Source: DAOPJM01 sp964490325 (GTDB lineage: Bacteria > Bacillota > Clostridia > Christensenellales > CAG-138). From it: a stretch of DNA of 64,000 nucleotides. Shown in pieces: positions 26,151 through 33,770 of the stretch (position 1 is the first letter of the stretch; each line of letters begins with the position of its first letter). Where the stretch lies: positions 62,001-126,000 of the forward strand of contig CAZBBX010000001.1 of the NCBI GenBank assembly GCA_964490325.1, in the 5' to 3' direction. A model generated the notes under the pieces. It saw only the letters and a program-made list of their open reading frames with translations, ran no database searches and had not been told where the DNA came from. Position numbers and translations under genes: made by a program.

Positions 26151-26612
26151 ATGGTCAAAAATCCATATTCCGCCGATAACCACCTGCCGCTGCGCCGCGC
26201 AGGTACCGTGCAGGCAGCTCCCGACTACGCTCCCGCAGCGCAGGAGACAACGCCAAACGAGGACAGCGCGCAAGGTGAAAACGGCCTTCCGCCGTCCGGC
26301 AAGGTAAATCAGGAGACCTACCAGCAAACGTTGGCAGATCTGATGGGCTACTATGTCATCTGCGAGCTGCTCATCGGCGTGGAGCGCTTGGTCCTGCGGC
26401 AAGGCTTCCTGATCGATGTGGGGGAAAGCTTCTTTACCCTCTATGATACAGATACCTTGTCCTACACCATCTGCGACCTGTACTCGGTCAAGTTCATAAC
26501 CTATTTTAATGACGGACGCCGTCCCACAACGGAGCAATTTGAGACTTGGCTGGATTCCGTACGCGCTGCGAATCTGCAGACCTACCAAACGCAGTCAAAT
26601 GTCGTGATCTGA
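26151..26612 (+). CDS. GerQ-like small protein, probable CwlJ partner
   Basis: 153 residues with AAAGGAGG upstream. Residues 1-55 are low-complexity (Pro, Gln, Ala rich). Residues about 60-130 form one domain: YVICELLIGVERLVLRQGFL, then DVGESFFTLYDTDTLSYTICDLYSVKFITYF. The layout (disordered N-terminus, then strands of the form GxLxxVGxxxxxLxD...TYxxCDLYSxKFIxY) resembles GerQ, the spore coat protein that recruits CwlJ in Bacillus. The similarity is my pattern reading and is weak by sequence; position directly behind cwlJ supports it. Otherwise a hypothetical protein. Confidence 0.55.
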   Translation: MVKNPYSADNHLPLRRAGTVQAAPDYAPAAQETTPNEDSAQGENGLPPSGKVNQETYQQTLADLMGYYVICELLIGVERLVLRQGFLIDVGESFFTLYDTDTLSYTICDLYSVKFITYFNDGRRPTTEQFETWLDSVRAANLQTYQTQSNVVI

Positions 26613-26614
26613 TG

Positions 26615-26643
26615 TTGCCTATTCCTCCGAACCGTGCTATACT
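26615..26643 (+). promoter_or_regulatory. Promoter of the GtrA-like gene
   Basis: TTGCCT (26615-26620), 17 bp, TATACT (26638-26643), starting 2 nt after the GerQ-like stop codon. Expected RNA start near 26650. Confidence 0.65.
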
Positions 26644-26662
26644 GCGGTATACGGTTCGGAGG
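26624..26662 (+). repeat. Perfect 12-bp inverted repeat across the promoter and ribosome binding site
   Basis: CCTCCGAACCGT (26624-26635) is the exact reverse complement of 26651-26662; the inner ATAC/GTAT (26639-26642 / 26647-26650) extends the foldback. The right arm contains the GGAGG ribosome binding site of the GtrA-like gene. The left arm is present only in RNA that reads through from cwlJ/gerQ-like. Confidence 0.85.
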
Positions 26663-26669
26663 AGGCTGC

Positions 26670-27266
26670 ATGGGACTGTTTGGTAAAGAGGTCAAGGGAT
26701 TTTGGCAATTCGTGCGCTATGCGCTCCTGTCGGGTCTGGCGTCGGTCGTGGAGATCGGCGTGTTTTCCCTGCTTAACTACTGGCTGCTCGTGCCGCTCAA
26801 AAGCATACCCGTCGATCAATGGATCTTCCATTACGAAGCCATGCCCAAAGGGATAGGCCTTGGCGGGATGCTGTCCACGATCATTGCATATGCCTGCGCA
26901 CAGGTCTTCAACTTTTTTGTGCAGCGCAAACGCACCTTTGCCTCCAACACCAACCCCCTGTTCAGCGGTATAGCCTACACGGTCATGGTCGCGGCGGTGT
27001 GGCTGTTTCAAACCTACCATGTCGGCGTCCTCTCCAACGTGTTTATCCCCATCATGGGGCAGACGATCGGCGGCGCTCTTGCAGTTGTGCTGAACATGAC
27101 CATAGCCTTTGGCATCCAATACCCGCTCAATAAGTATGTCATCATGCGCAAACGCAAGGACAAGCTCACCTCAAAGCAGACGGACAGCGCGGTCGGCTCC
27201 TCCGACGCGGAACAAAGCAAAGAGGCTGTTTCGCCTGTTGCAAAGGATAACGCAAAGAACGCTTAA
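26670..27266 (+). CDS. GtrA-family membrane protein
   Basis: The start at 26670 follows GGAGGAGG by 4 nt; an upstream in-frame codon lies within the promoter. 198 residues with four hydrophobic helices (about 15-40, 65-90, 100-120, 130-155), the GtrA pattern FVRYALLSGLASVVEIGVFSLL and AQVFNFFVQRKRTF, then a charged, disordered tail of about 40 residues. GtrA proteins are thought to help move lipid-linked sugars across the membrane for wall or exopolysaccharide decoration. The substrate is unknown and no glycosyltransferase is adjacent. Confidence 0.85.
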   Translation: MGLFGKEVKGFWQFVRYALLSGLASVVEIGVFSLLNYWLLVPLKSIPVDQWIFHYEAMPKGIGLGGMLSTIIAYACAQVFNFFVQRKRTFASNTNPLFSGIAYTVMVAAVWLFQTYHVGVLSNVFIPIMGQTIGGALAVVLNMTIAFGIQYPLNKYVIMRKRKDKLTSKQTDSAVGSSDAEQSKEAVSPVAKDNAKNA

Positions 27267-27283
27267 CAATGCTGTACAGCTAT

Positions 27284-27316
27284 AGCGCCGAGCTGCTGCC
27301 CGACGCTTTTCTTTTG
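27284..27316 (+). terminator. Terminator after the GtrA-like gene
   Basis: Imperfect hairpin 27284-27307 (AGCG, CG, GC pairs with two mismatches, TGCT loop) followed by TTTTCTTTT. Confidence 0.6.
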
Positions 27317-27363
27317 TAAGTATCCTGAAATTTTGAACAAATGTTAATTTCTTTGCATTTTGG

Positions 27364-27392
27364 TTGACAGATGAACGCAGGAACGATATAGT
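27364..27392 (+). promoter_or_regulatory. Strong promoter of the SorC-type regulator gene
   Basis: Consensus TTGACA (27364-27369), 17 bp, TATAGT (27387-27392), 44 nt before the ATG. Confidence 0.85.
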
Positions 27393-27435
27393 GTATATAC
27401 TTGGTGAAAATGTCGAATATGCGGAGGGTACATCC

Positions 27436-28377
27436 ATGGATTCTTCCAACTTTTCAAAAGCGGACACGCAGGTGATGGTCGCCAACATGTATTACAAAGA
27501 GGGCTTGAGCCAAGATGAGATCGCTTCACGCCTGTTTGTTTCACGCCCCACCGTCTCCCGTTTGCTCAAAAGCTGTCTTGCCGACGGCGTGGTCACCATT
27601 CGCATCAAGGACATCAGCTCCCAACGCACAGCGCTTGCCAAGCAGATCCGTGCACGCTACGGCTTAAAGCAGGTGATCGTCGTGCAAAGCGACGAAAACT
27701 TAGAGGTCTGCAAGGATCGCGTGGGCGTTGCCGCTGCGGAATACCTCAAATCGGAGCTGAAAAACGGGGATCTGGTGGGCATTTCCTGGGGAACGACGGT
27801 CAATCGCCTCCTGTACCATCTGGGCAGCGTGGAGATGCTCAACACCGACGTCATTCAGATCCTTGGTGATTCACAGACCAACAGAGATTCCAACGCCACG
27901 CAGATGACCCTGTCCATGGCCAATCTCTTGGGCGGAACGGGCTATGTGCTGCAGGCGCCCTTGATCGTTCGCACCAAGCTGCTGCGCGACCTGCTGCTGG
28001 AGGAGCCGCATATGCAGGAGCTGTACGAAATGTTCAACCGCATCAATGTGATCGTGATGGGCTTTGGAGGCATCTCCGCTCCCAACCACCCCTATCTTTC
28101 CTATGGCGACGAGGTGCGCGAGCTGTATGAGCGCGTCCGTAACGAGGGCGCTACCTGCGACCTTTGCGGCGCTTTTTTGGACGCCAACGGCCTGCGTGTT
28201 GCCAGTCCCTTGGACGATCGCACCTTTGCCATGCCCATTGAGCTGATCCGCAAGGTACCCACCGTCATCGGCATGGGCGCAGGCGTCAAGAAACGGCGCG
28301 AGCTGCTGAGCGTACTGCGCGGTGGTTACTTCAATGTGGTCGTGATCGACGAGAACCTTGCAGCCGCCATCCTGTAG
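27436..28377 (+). CDS. SorC/DeoR-type sugar-responsive transcriptional regulator
   Basis: The start at 27436 has GGAGGG upstream; an open TTG at 27364 is in fact the -35 element. 313 residues: an N-terminal helix-turn-helix (about 20-55, LSQDEIASRLFVSRPTVSRLL) and a sugar-phosphate-binding domain (about 60-310) with the phosphosugar isomerase-like loop VGISWGTTVNRLL and GMGAGVKKRREL. Such proteins repress or activate carbohydrate operons in response to a phosphorylated sugar. It stands alone behind its own promoter; the DUF4353/dockerin gene follows and could be a target (inference). Confidence 0.9.
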   Translation: MDSSNFSKADTQVMVANMYYKEGLSQDEIASRLFVSRPTVSRLLKSCLADGVVTIRIKDISSQRTALAKQIRARYGLKQVIVVQSDENLEVCKDRVGVAAAEYLKSELKNGDLVGISWGTTVNRLLYHLGSVEMLNTDVIQILGDSQTNRDSNATQMTLSMANLLGGTGYVLQAPLIVRTKLLRDLLLEEPHMQELYEMFNRINVIVMGFGGISAPNHPYLSYGDEVRELYERVRNEGATCDLCGAFLDANGLRVASPLDDRTFAMPIELIRKVPTVIGMGAGVKKRRELLSVLRGGYFNVVVIDENLAAAIL

Positions 28378-28412
28378 AGAAAACGTACACAAATTGTAAA
28401 CATTCCCATTTT

Positions 28413-28447
28413 GCGCCATGCGAGCTTGTTTGCTTTCATGGCGCTTT
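28413..28447 (+). terminator. Terminator after the SorC-type gene
   Basis: 8-bp perfect stem GCGCCATG/CATGGCGC (28413-28420 / 28437-28444) with extra inner AGC/GCT pairing; short TTT after it. Confidence 0.65.
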
Positions 28448-28505
28448 AAGTTCTTTATGCTACACTTTTCACAAGAACAAAATCCTGTGAAAGAAGGTCC
28501 ATTAT

Positions 28506-30428
28506 ATGAAGTGGTATTTGCGCTTGGCGGCTGTTTTTAGCAGCCTGTTGCTCCTTTTCAGCCTTTGCCCCTTAGCCTTGGCTTCGGATGGCGAGACCGT
28601 TATCCTTCTGTCCGACGACGGAATCACCGTGGATGGTGAGGCGGTCTCCACCGACAGCAGCGCTGCGGTTTATACGGGTGCTGAGATCGTCTACTACAAA
28701 GAGGGGCAGGACAGCTCCTACGGTGCGGGCAGCGCGTCCGACGGGCACAGTGCGGCTGAGGCGGCCATGCACACGGTCGTGACCATCACCGCTGCGGGAA
28801 CGTACCGCATCAGCGGCAGCCTGAGCTATGGTCAGATCGCCGTGGACGTCGGCACGGACGCCGATGATGTTGTGGAGCTGATCCTTGACGGCGTAAGCAT
28901 CAACTGCACGGTCGCGCCCGGCATCATCTTCTACAACGTCTATAACGAGGAAGACGCGGACAAGGTCTCCGCGGGTGAAGCAGGCGCGATCCTGACGCTT
29001 GCGGAAGGCTCCGTCAACACCGTAGCAGGCAGCCATGTGGCAAAGATCTACAAGACGGGAACCACCAAAAAGCTGCATAAGTACGATGGTGCGGTATACA
29101 GCAAGATGTCCATGGTCGTGCAGGGCAGCGGCAGCCTCAACATCATTGCGGACAACGAGGGGCTGGACGCCGAGCTGCACATGGCCATCAACGGCGGCAA
29201 CATCTCGATCGCCTCGCAGGACGACGGCGTCAACGTCAACGAGGACGGCGTGAGCAAATTCATCATGAACGATGGCTATCTGTTCATCAGCGCGGGTCTT
29301 GGCAGCGAAGGCGATGGCGTTGACTCCAACGGCTACATGGTCATCAACGGCGGCACCATTTTAGCCTTTGCGCATAACGGTGCGGACGGCGGCATCGACT
29401 CCGACAGCGAGATCATCATTAACGGCGGCACCGTCATGGCCTTTGGCGCACGCAATGACGCGGTGAGCAAGTCCGAATCCACCCAGCCCTACATGGAGTT
29501 GTTCTACGCCTCCACAAAGAGCAAGGGTACCATCGTTTCCATCTTTGACAAGGCCACCGAAAAGCCCCTGCTTGTGATCAGTCCCCTGCGCGACTTCCAA
29601 AGCTTTACCTACAGTTCGGCGTCGCTGAGCGCAGGCTCCACTTACTATGTTTTATCGGGCGGCACGGCAACAGGCAGCAGCACGAACGGTGTGTATTCAT
29701 TAAGCTCCCTCAGTTACAGCGGCGGTATGCAGCAGATGTACACAAGCAACAGCTCGGGCGGCGGAATGCCCGGCGGTGGTATGCCCGGCGGCGGGATGCA
29801 GTCAGGCAGCAACGACTTTACGCTTGGCAACTCCTATACCTTCTCCGGTGTGACCAATGCGCGCACCGTCACCTTTACAGGCAGCGTCGAAGTCAGCGCG
29901 GCCGAGCTTTTCTTCACCGCATCGATCTCCAACTACACCACCGAATCTGCGGAGCTTCCCTTCAGCTACACGGGAGCCTTCTTGGAGGACGACAGTGCCG
30001 TAAGCGACTTGGATCCCGAGACAGTGCAGTTCACCGTGTCGGATGTGCCGAGTGAAAGCTACTTTGCTTCCGCAACGCTTGCGGACGGCTTGGAAGCGAT
30101 AGAAGCGCTCTTTCCCGACACGGTTGGCAGCTACAGCCTGACCATCTCCGTTACCGACGCCAACACCGCCTACTTTGGCAGCGCCTATTATCTGTTCAAT
30201 GTCACCGACGGAACGCTTACGGTAACGCTCTGGGGGGATGCAAACTGCGACGGCTCTGTTGGTTCGGATGATGCGGCGTGCATTCTTCGCGCTACGGTGC
30301 TGATCGCCTCGCTCAGTGAGCAGGGCACGTTGAATGGTGATGTAACGCACGATGGCAAGGTGAGCGCGGATGACGCGGCAAAGATCCTGCGCTATACGGT
30401 CAAGCTGGAGCCGGATCTTGGCATATAG
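28506..30428 (+). CDS. Secreted DUF4353 carbohydrate-binding beta-helix protein with dockerin
   Basis: 640 residues. A signal peptide (about 1-26, cleaved near LALASDG) leads into a long DUF4353-type right-handed beta-helix region (about 70-400) with repeated rungs such as GSLNIIADNEGLDAE, MAINGGNISIASQDDGVN and MVINGGTILAFAHNGADGG. This family includes Cthe_2159 of Clostridium thermocellum, which binds polygalacturonate and cellulose. A Gly/Met/Pro-rich hinge (GGGMPGGGMPGGGMQ, about 418-433) and a beta domain follow, then a C-terminal dockerin (about 575-640) with DANCDGSVGSDDA and DVTHDGKVSADDA Ca-loops. Probably an extracellular pectin-binding, cohesin-docking component. No catalytic residues recognised. 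Confidence 0.87.
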   Translation: MKWYLRLAAVFSSLLLLFSLCPLALASDGETVILLSDDGITVDGEAVSTDSSAAVYTGAEIVYYKEGQDSSYGAGSASDGHSAAEAAMHTVVTITAAGTYRISGSLSYGQIAVDVGTDADDVVELILDGVSINCTVAPGIIFYNVYNEEDADKVSAGEAGAILTLAEGSVNTVAGSHVAKIYKTGTTKKLHKYDGAVYSKMSMVVQGSGSLNIIADNEGLDAELHMAINGGNISIASQDDGVNVNEDGVSKFIMNDGYLFISAGLGSEGDGVDSNGYMVINGGTILAFAHNGADGGIDSDSEIIINGGTVMAFGARNDAVSKSESTQPYMELFYASTKSKGTIVSIFDKATEKPLLVISPLRDFQSFTYSSASLSAGSTYYVLSGGTATGSSTNGVYSLSSLSYSGGMQQMYTSNSSGGGMPGGGMPGGGMQSGSNDFTLGNSYTFSGVTNARTVTFTGSVEVSAAELFFTASISNYTTESAELPFSYTGAFLEDDSAVSDLDPETVQFTVSDVPSESYFASATLADGLEAIEALFPDTVGSYSLTISVTDANTAYFGSAYYLFNVTDGTLTVTLWGDANCDGSVGSDDAACILRATVLIASLSEQGTLNGDVTHDGKVSADDAAKILRYTVKLEPDLGI

Positions 30429-30486
30429 GGATCCTGCGCATTTCGCTTCGTTGCACAAAACCGCCGATAATTTGAGAAAAAAGTGC

Positions 30487-30515
30487 TTGCAATCGGCGGC
30501 TTTCTGTGATAAACT
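30487..30515 (+). promoter_or_regulatory. Promoter of rpsT
   Basis: TTGCAA (30487-30492), 17 bp, TAAACT (30510-30515). Leader of about 40 nt. Confidence 0.65.
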
Positions 30516-30562
30516 AACCACCGTTCGGTATCTACCGGAAATCTTACAGGGGGTATATTGCT

Positions 30563-30826
30563 TTGGCTAATATCAAAAGTGCTATCAAGCGGGCAAAGAT
30601 CACGGAAGCTGAGAATCTTAGGAACCGTCAAGACAAGTCTGAGCTGCACACGTTGATCCGCCGCTACGATGAAGCTTTGAATAGTGGCGATAAGGAAGCA
30701 AGCGAAGCCGCGTTCGTTAACGCCGTCAAGACGATTGACCAGGCTGCCGCTAAGGGCGTCATTCACAAGAACGCCGCGGATCGCAAAAAAGCGCAGCTTG
30801 CAAAGAAGCGCGCTTCTGAAAACTGA
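30563..30826 (+). CDS. rpsT: 30S ribosomal protein S20
   Basis: 87 residues, basic and helical: ANIKSAIKRAKITEAENLRNRQDKS... and the C-terminal HKNAADRKKAQLAKK. The start codon is TTG at 30563 (behind CAGGGGG); no ATG exists before the conserved N-terminus. E. coli rpsT also uses UUG, where the weak start takes part in autoregulation. Single gene with its own promoter and terminator. Confidence 0.96.
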   Translation: MANIKSAIKRAKITEAENLRNRQDKSELHTLIRRYDEALNSGDKEASEAAFVNAVKTIDQAAAKGVIHKNAADRKKAQLAKKRASEN

Positions 30827-30847
30827 CCCCATCACGGCTATGCTTTG

Positions 30848-30879
30848 GATCCGTCTTCCTCTGGGAGGCGGATCTTTTT
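30848..30879 (+). terminator. Intrinsic terminator of rpsT
   Basis: Stem of 12 pairs with two G-T pairs (30848-30859 / 30863-30874), 3-nt loop, then TTTTT. Confidence 0.88.
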
Positions 30880-30998
30880 GTGCATTGCAGCAAAGATATA
30901 TTCGGCGGCAAGGCCGTATCGCCCTTGTAATTTATACCTAAATATGAGAAAATGATTTTGTATGTGGGGTGCCTTGCGCTCCAAGATCGAGGACGATT

Positions 30999-32657
30999 AT
31001 GGCAATGGACGGACTGAACCTGCGCTGTATGCTGCGTGAGCTGCATCCCCTGCAGGATGGAAAAATTGAAAAGATCCAACAGCCCGACAGGGACAGCTTG
31101 CTCTTGCTCATTCACAGCTTTACTTTGGGTCGTGTTCGTCTTATCCTCAACATTCACAGTGAGAACGGACGCGTCCAGTTGACGGAGCGCACGACGGATT
31201 GTCCCCCCGCCGCCCCCGCCTTTTGCATGCTGCTGCGCAAATACCTGATCGGCTGCCGCATAGAGAGCATTGCGCAGACGGGTCTCGATCGCATATTGAC
31301 CTTTACGCTTCGCTGCAAAAACGAATTTATGGATGATGCGCGCCTGCTGCTCGTTGTAGAACTGATGGGGAAGCACGGCAACATCTTTCTGCTTGGAGAA
31401 GACGGACGTATCTTGGACTGCCTAAGGCACTTTGGCCCCTCCGACGGCTCCCTGCGGCTCTGCCTGCCAAATGTTCGTTACGAAGCGCCGCCGATTCAAG
31501 ATAAGCAGGATCTTTTTTGCGCAACGCCTGAGGAACTGAACGCCATCCCGCAGGATAAGCGCAGCACCGTGTTTAGCGGGCTTTCACGTCAGATCGCACG
31601 CTGCCTGCCAGCCGACGGCGCTGCCTGCAAGCGCTGCCTAAACGAATTGGACGAGGGACAGCTGTCCCCCTGCATTCTCTCCGATACCTTGGTATTGCCC
31701 TTTCAACCCGCCAAGGAGCTTGGCACGATCCAACCCTTCCCCACGCTGTCCAAGGCCATGGACGCGCTGTATGCTTCTCGCGACACAAGCCTGCGCATAC
31801 GGCGACAGGGTGCAAGCCTGAAGGCCGCCTTGGAGCACGCGCAAAAGCGTACCGAGCGGATGCTTGCCTCCTGTTCGGACGCCCTTGCGGGTGAGGCGGA
31901 CGCCGAGCGATACAGACTTTACGGCGAACTGTTGACGGGCTGTACCGTTGTTGTTCCCCGCGGCGCAGAAAACGTTGTTCTGTCTGACTGGTACTTGGAT
32001 CCACCCGCGCCGATCACCGTGCCTTTGGATCCCCGTTTTGGTCTGCGTGAGAACGCGAAACGGTATTTCAAGCGGTATCAAAAAAGTAAGACCGCCCGCG
32101 AATACGCTTCAAAGCGCATGGGCGAGCTGAACGCGGAGCTGAACTATCTGGAAGGCGCATCGGACGCGCTTGGGGAATGCACGACGAGCGATGAGCTGAT
32201 GGAACTGAAGGACGAATTGATCGCCGTTGGGTATCTGCCCGCGCCCAAGGCAGGCGAACGGACGCCAAAGCACGCTCCCGGTACGCCGCTGACCTTTGTT
32301 GCCGCCGACGGCGTCAAGATTTCAGTCGGCAAAAACAACGTACAAAACGATCGCTTGACCCGCGCCGCCGCCCCCGATGAGCTGTGGCTGCATGTCAAGG
32401 ATCAGCCCGGTTCCCATGTTATCCTGCACAGTTCGGAGCCTTCCCGTGAGGCGCTCCTCTTGGCGGCGTCGCTGGCTGCGTACCATTCCCATGCCCGCGC
32501 CTCCGACAAGGTCGCCGTGGACTATACGCAAAGGCGCTATGTCAAAAAGCCCGGCGGCGCCAAGCCCGGTTTTGTGATCTATACCAATCAAAGAACGCTG
32601 TATGTAACGCCCTCCGACGGAAAGGAAGCCAATGAAGCTCTTGATCGCATCCAATAA
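30999..32657 (+). CDS. rqcH: Ribosome quality control factor RqcH (NFACT/FbpA family)
   Basis: The start at 30999 (MAMDGLNLR) follows GAGGA and gives 552 residues. NFACT-N (about 1-215) contains GKHGNIFLL and an Asp97-Arg98 pair in GLDRIL, the two residues needed for Ala-tRNA recruitment in Bacillus RqcH. A coiled-coil middle (about 260-420) and NFACT-R (about 430-540, ELWLHVKDQPGSHVIL) follow. RqcH adds poly-alanine tails to stalled chains on 50S subunits. The end overlaps rdgB by 26 nt. Confidence 0.94.
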   Translation: MAMDGLNLRCMLRELHPLQDGKIEKIQQPDRDSLLLLIHSFTLGRVRLILNIHSENGRVQLTERTTDCPPAAPAFCMLLRKYLIGCRIESIAQTGLDRILTFTLRCKNEFMDDARLLLVVELMGKHGNIFLLGEDGRILDCLRHFGPSDGSLRLCLPNVRYEAPPIQDKQDLFCATPEELNAIPQDKRSTVFSGLSRQIARCLPADGAACKRCLNELDEGQLSPCILSDTLVLPFQPAKELGTIQPFPTLSKAMDALYASRDTSLRIRRQGASLKAALEHAQKRTERMLASCSDALAGEADAERYRLYGELLTGCTVVVPRGAENVVLSDWYLDPPAPITVPLDPRFGLRENAKRYFKRYQKSKTAREYASKRMGELNAELNYLEGASDALGECTTSDELMELKDELIAVGYLPAPKAGERTPKHAPGTPLTFVAADGVKISVGKNNVQNDRLTRAAAPDELWLHVKDQPGSHVILHSSEPSREALLLAASLAAYHSHARASDKVAVDYTQRRYVKKPGGAKPGFVIYTNQRTLYVTPSDGKEANEALDRIQ

Positions 32658-33231
32658 CGCCCATAAGGTCGCGGAGATCCGTGCGATCCTCCTGCCCTAC
32701 TTCAACTCGATCTGCTCCCTCGCCTCGGCGGAACTTTCGATCGAAGTTGAGGAGGACGGCAAGACCTTTATCGATAACGCAATAAAAAAGGCTGAGGAGA
32801 CGCTGCGCCTTTCGGACGACTTTGACGCCGTGTTGGGCGATGACAGCGGGTTGATGGTGGACGCCCTAAACGGAGCGCCGGGCGTGTACTCCGCTCGTTA
32901 TGCAGGGAGTGCGCACGATACGCCCGCCAACAACCAAAAGCTCATGCGGGAGCTTGAAGGCGTTCCCGTCGAGCAGCGCACGGCGCATTTTGTGACGGCC
33001 GTCGCTTTAGCACGGCGCAACCGTCCGACACTGACGGCGGAGGGTCATGTGGACGGCTGCATCCTCACAGCGCCGCATGGATCGAACGGCTTTGGATACG
33101 ATCCGTACTTTTATTATCCGCCCTTTCAAAAGAGCTTTGCAGAGCTTGACGCCGATGAAAAGAACGGCGTGAGCCACCGGCACAATGCGCTTTTGGCATT
33201 GGAGCTGCTCCTTGCAAACGAACATGCCTAA
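32632..33231 (+). CDS. rdgB: XTP/dITP diphosphatase (RdgB/HAM1)
   Basis: Removes non-canonical purine nucleotides such as dITP and XTP from the pool. 199 residues with LIASNNAHKVAEI, the acidic DNAIKKAEE, LGDDSGLMVDALNGAPGVYSARYAG, and GSNGFGYDPYF and SHR near the end. AAAGGAAG precedes the ATG, inside rqcH. Confidence 0.96.
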   Translation: MKLLIASNNAHKVAEIRAILLPYFNSICSLASAELSIEVEEDGKTFIDNAIKKAEETLRLSDDFDAVLGDDSGLMVDALNGAPGVYSARYAGSAHDTPANNQKLMRELEGVPVEQRTAHFVTAVALARRNRPTLTAEGHVDGCILTAPHGSNGFGYDPYFYYPPFQKSFAELDADEKNGVSHRHNALLALELLLANEHA

Positions 33232-33730
33232 GGCAGCGTTTCGCATTGCGGTCTTTTCCGACACCCACGGAAACTGCTCAAACGCCCCTCTCTTTGTGGA
33301 TCGTTTGGGCAAGGTCGACGCCCTGTTCCATCTTGGGGACTATGCGCATGACGCCGACTTTCTCTCAAAGCTGTTTGCCTGTCCCGCCTATGCGGTGCGC
33401 GGCAACTGCGATTACAGCTCCAAAGCGCCCCTTGAGCGCGAAGTGGAGCTTTACGGCAAGCGTTTCTTCTTGACGCACGGACATATGTACCGTGACGAGT
33501 ATGCGCTTAGGCTGCGCGCAGAGGAAAAACGCTGCGACATGCTGCTGTTTGGACACACGCATGAACCGCTGCTTACCGCCGAGGGTGCGTGTCTTTTGCT
33601 CAATCCCGGCTCCGCCACGCTTCCGCGCGGGGGACGCCCCTGCAGCTGTGCGCTTGTCACCGTGGACGAGGACGAGGTGCTGCGTGCAGACGTCCTGCTG
33701 CTTGGTCATAAAAATGGGAACCTGCGGTGA
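33224..33730 (+). CDS. YfcE/MJ0936-type metallophosphoesterase
   Basis: The start at 33224 overlaps rdgB by 8 nt and gives 168 residues. Metal-binding motifs of calcineurin-like phosphoesterases are present: VFSDTHGN, HLGDYAHD, GNCD, THGH and FGHTHEP. Proteins of this group hydrolyse phosphodiesters in vitro; the physiological substrate is unknown. The rdgB-yfcE order is common in Firmicutes. Confidence 0.9.
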   Translation: MPKAAFRIAVFSDTHGNCSNAPLFVDRLGKVDALFHLGDYAHDADFLSKLFACPAYAVRGNCDYSSKAPLEREVELYGKRFFLTHGHMYRDEYALRLRAEEKRCDMLLFGHTHEPLLTAEGACLLLNPGSATLPRGGRPCSCALVTVDEDEVLRADVLLLGHKNGNLR

Positions 33731-33770
33731 TAGGCCGCACGAAATAGATCATCTGTTATAGGAGGCTCTT

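Noticed and set aside
27364..27435. TTG-initiated N-terminal extension of the SorC-type regulator
   Set aside because: The TTG is the first half of the -35 TTGACA, and a GGAGGG site precedes the ATG at 27436.
33731..33770. Glycine riboswitch before gcvT
   Set aside because: The gap of 40 nt is far too short for even a single glycine aptamer.
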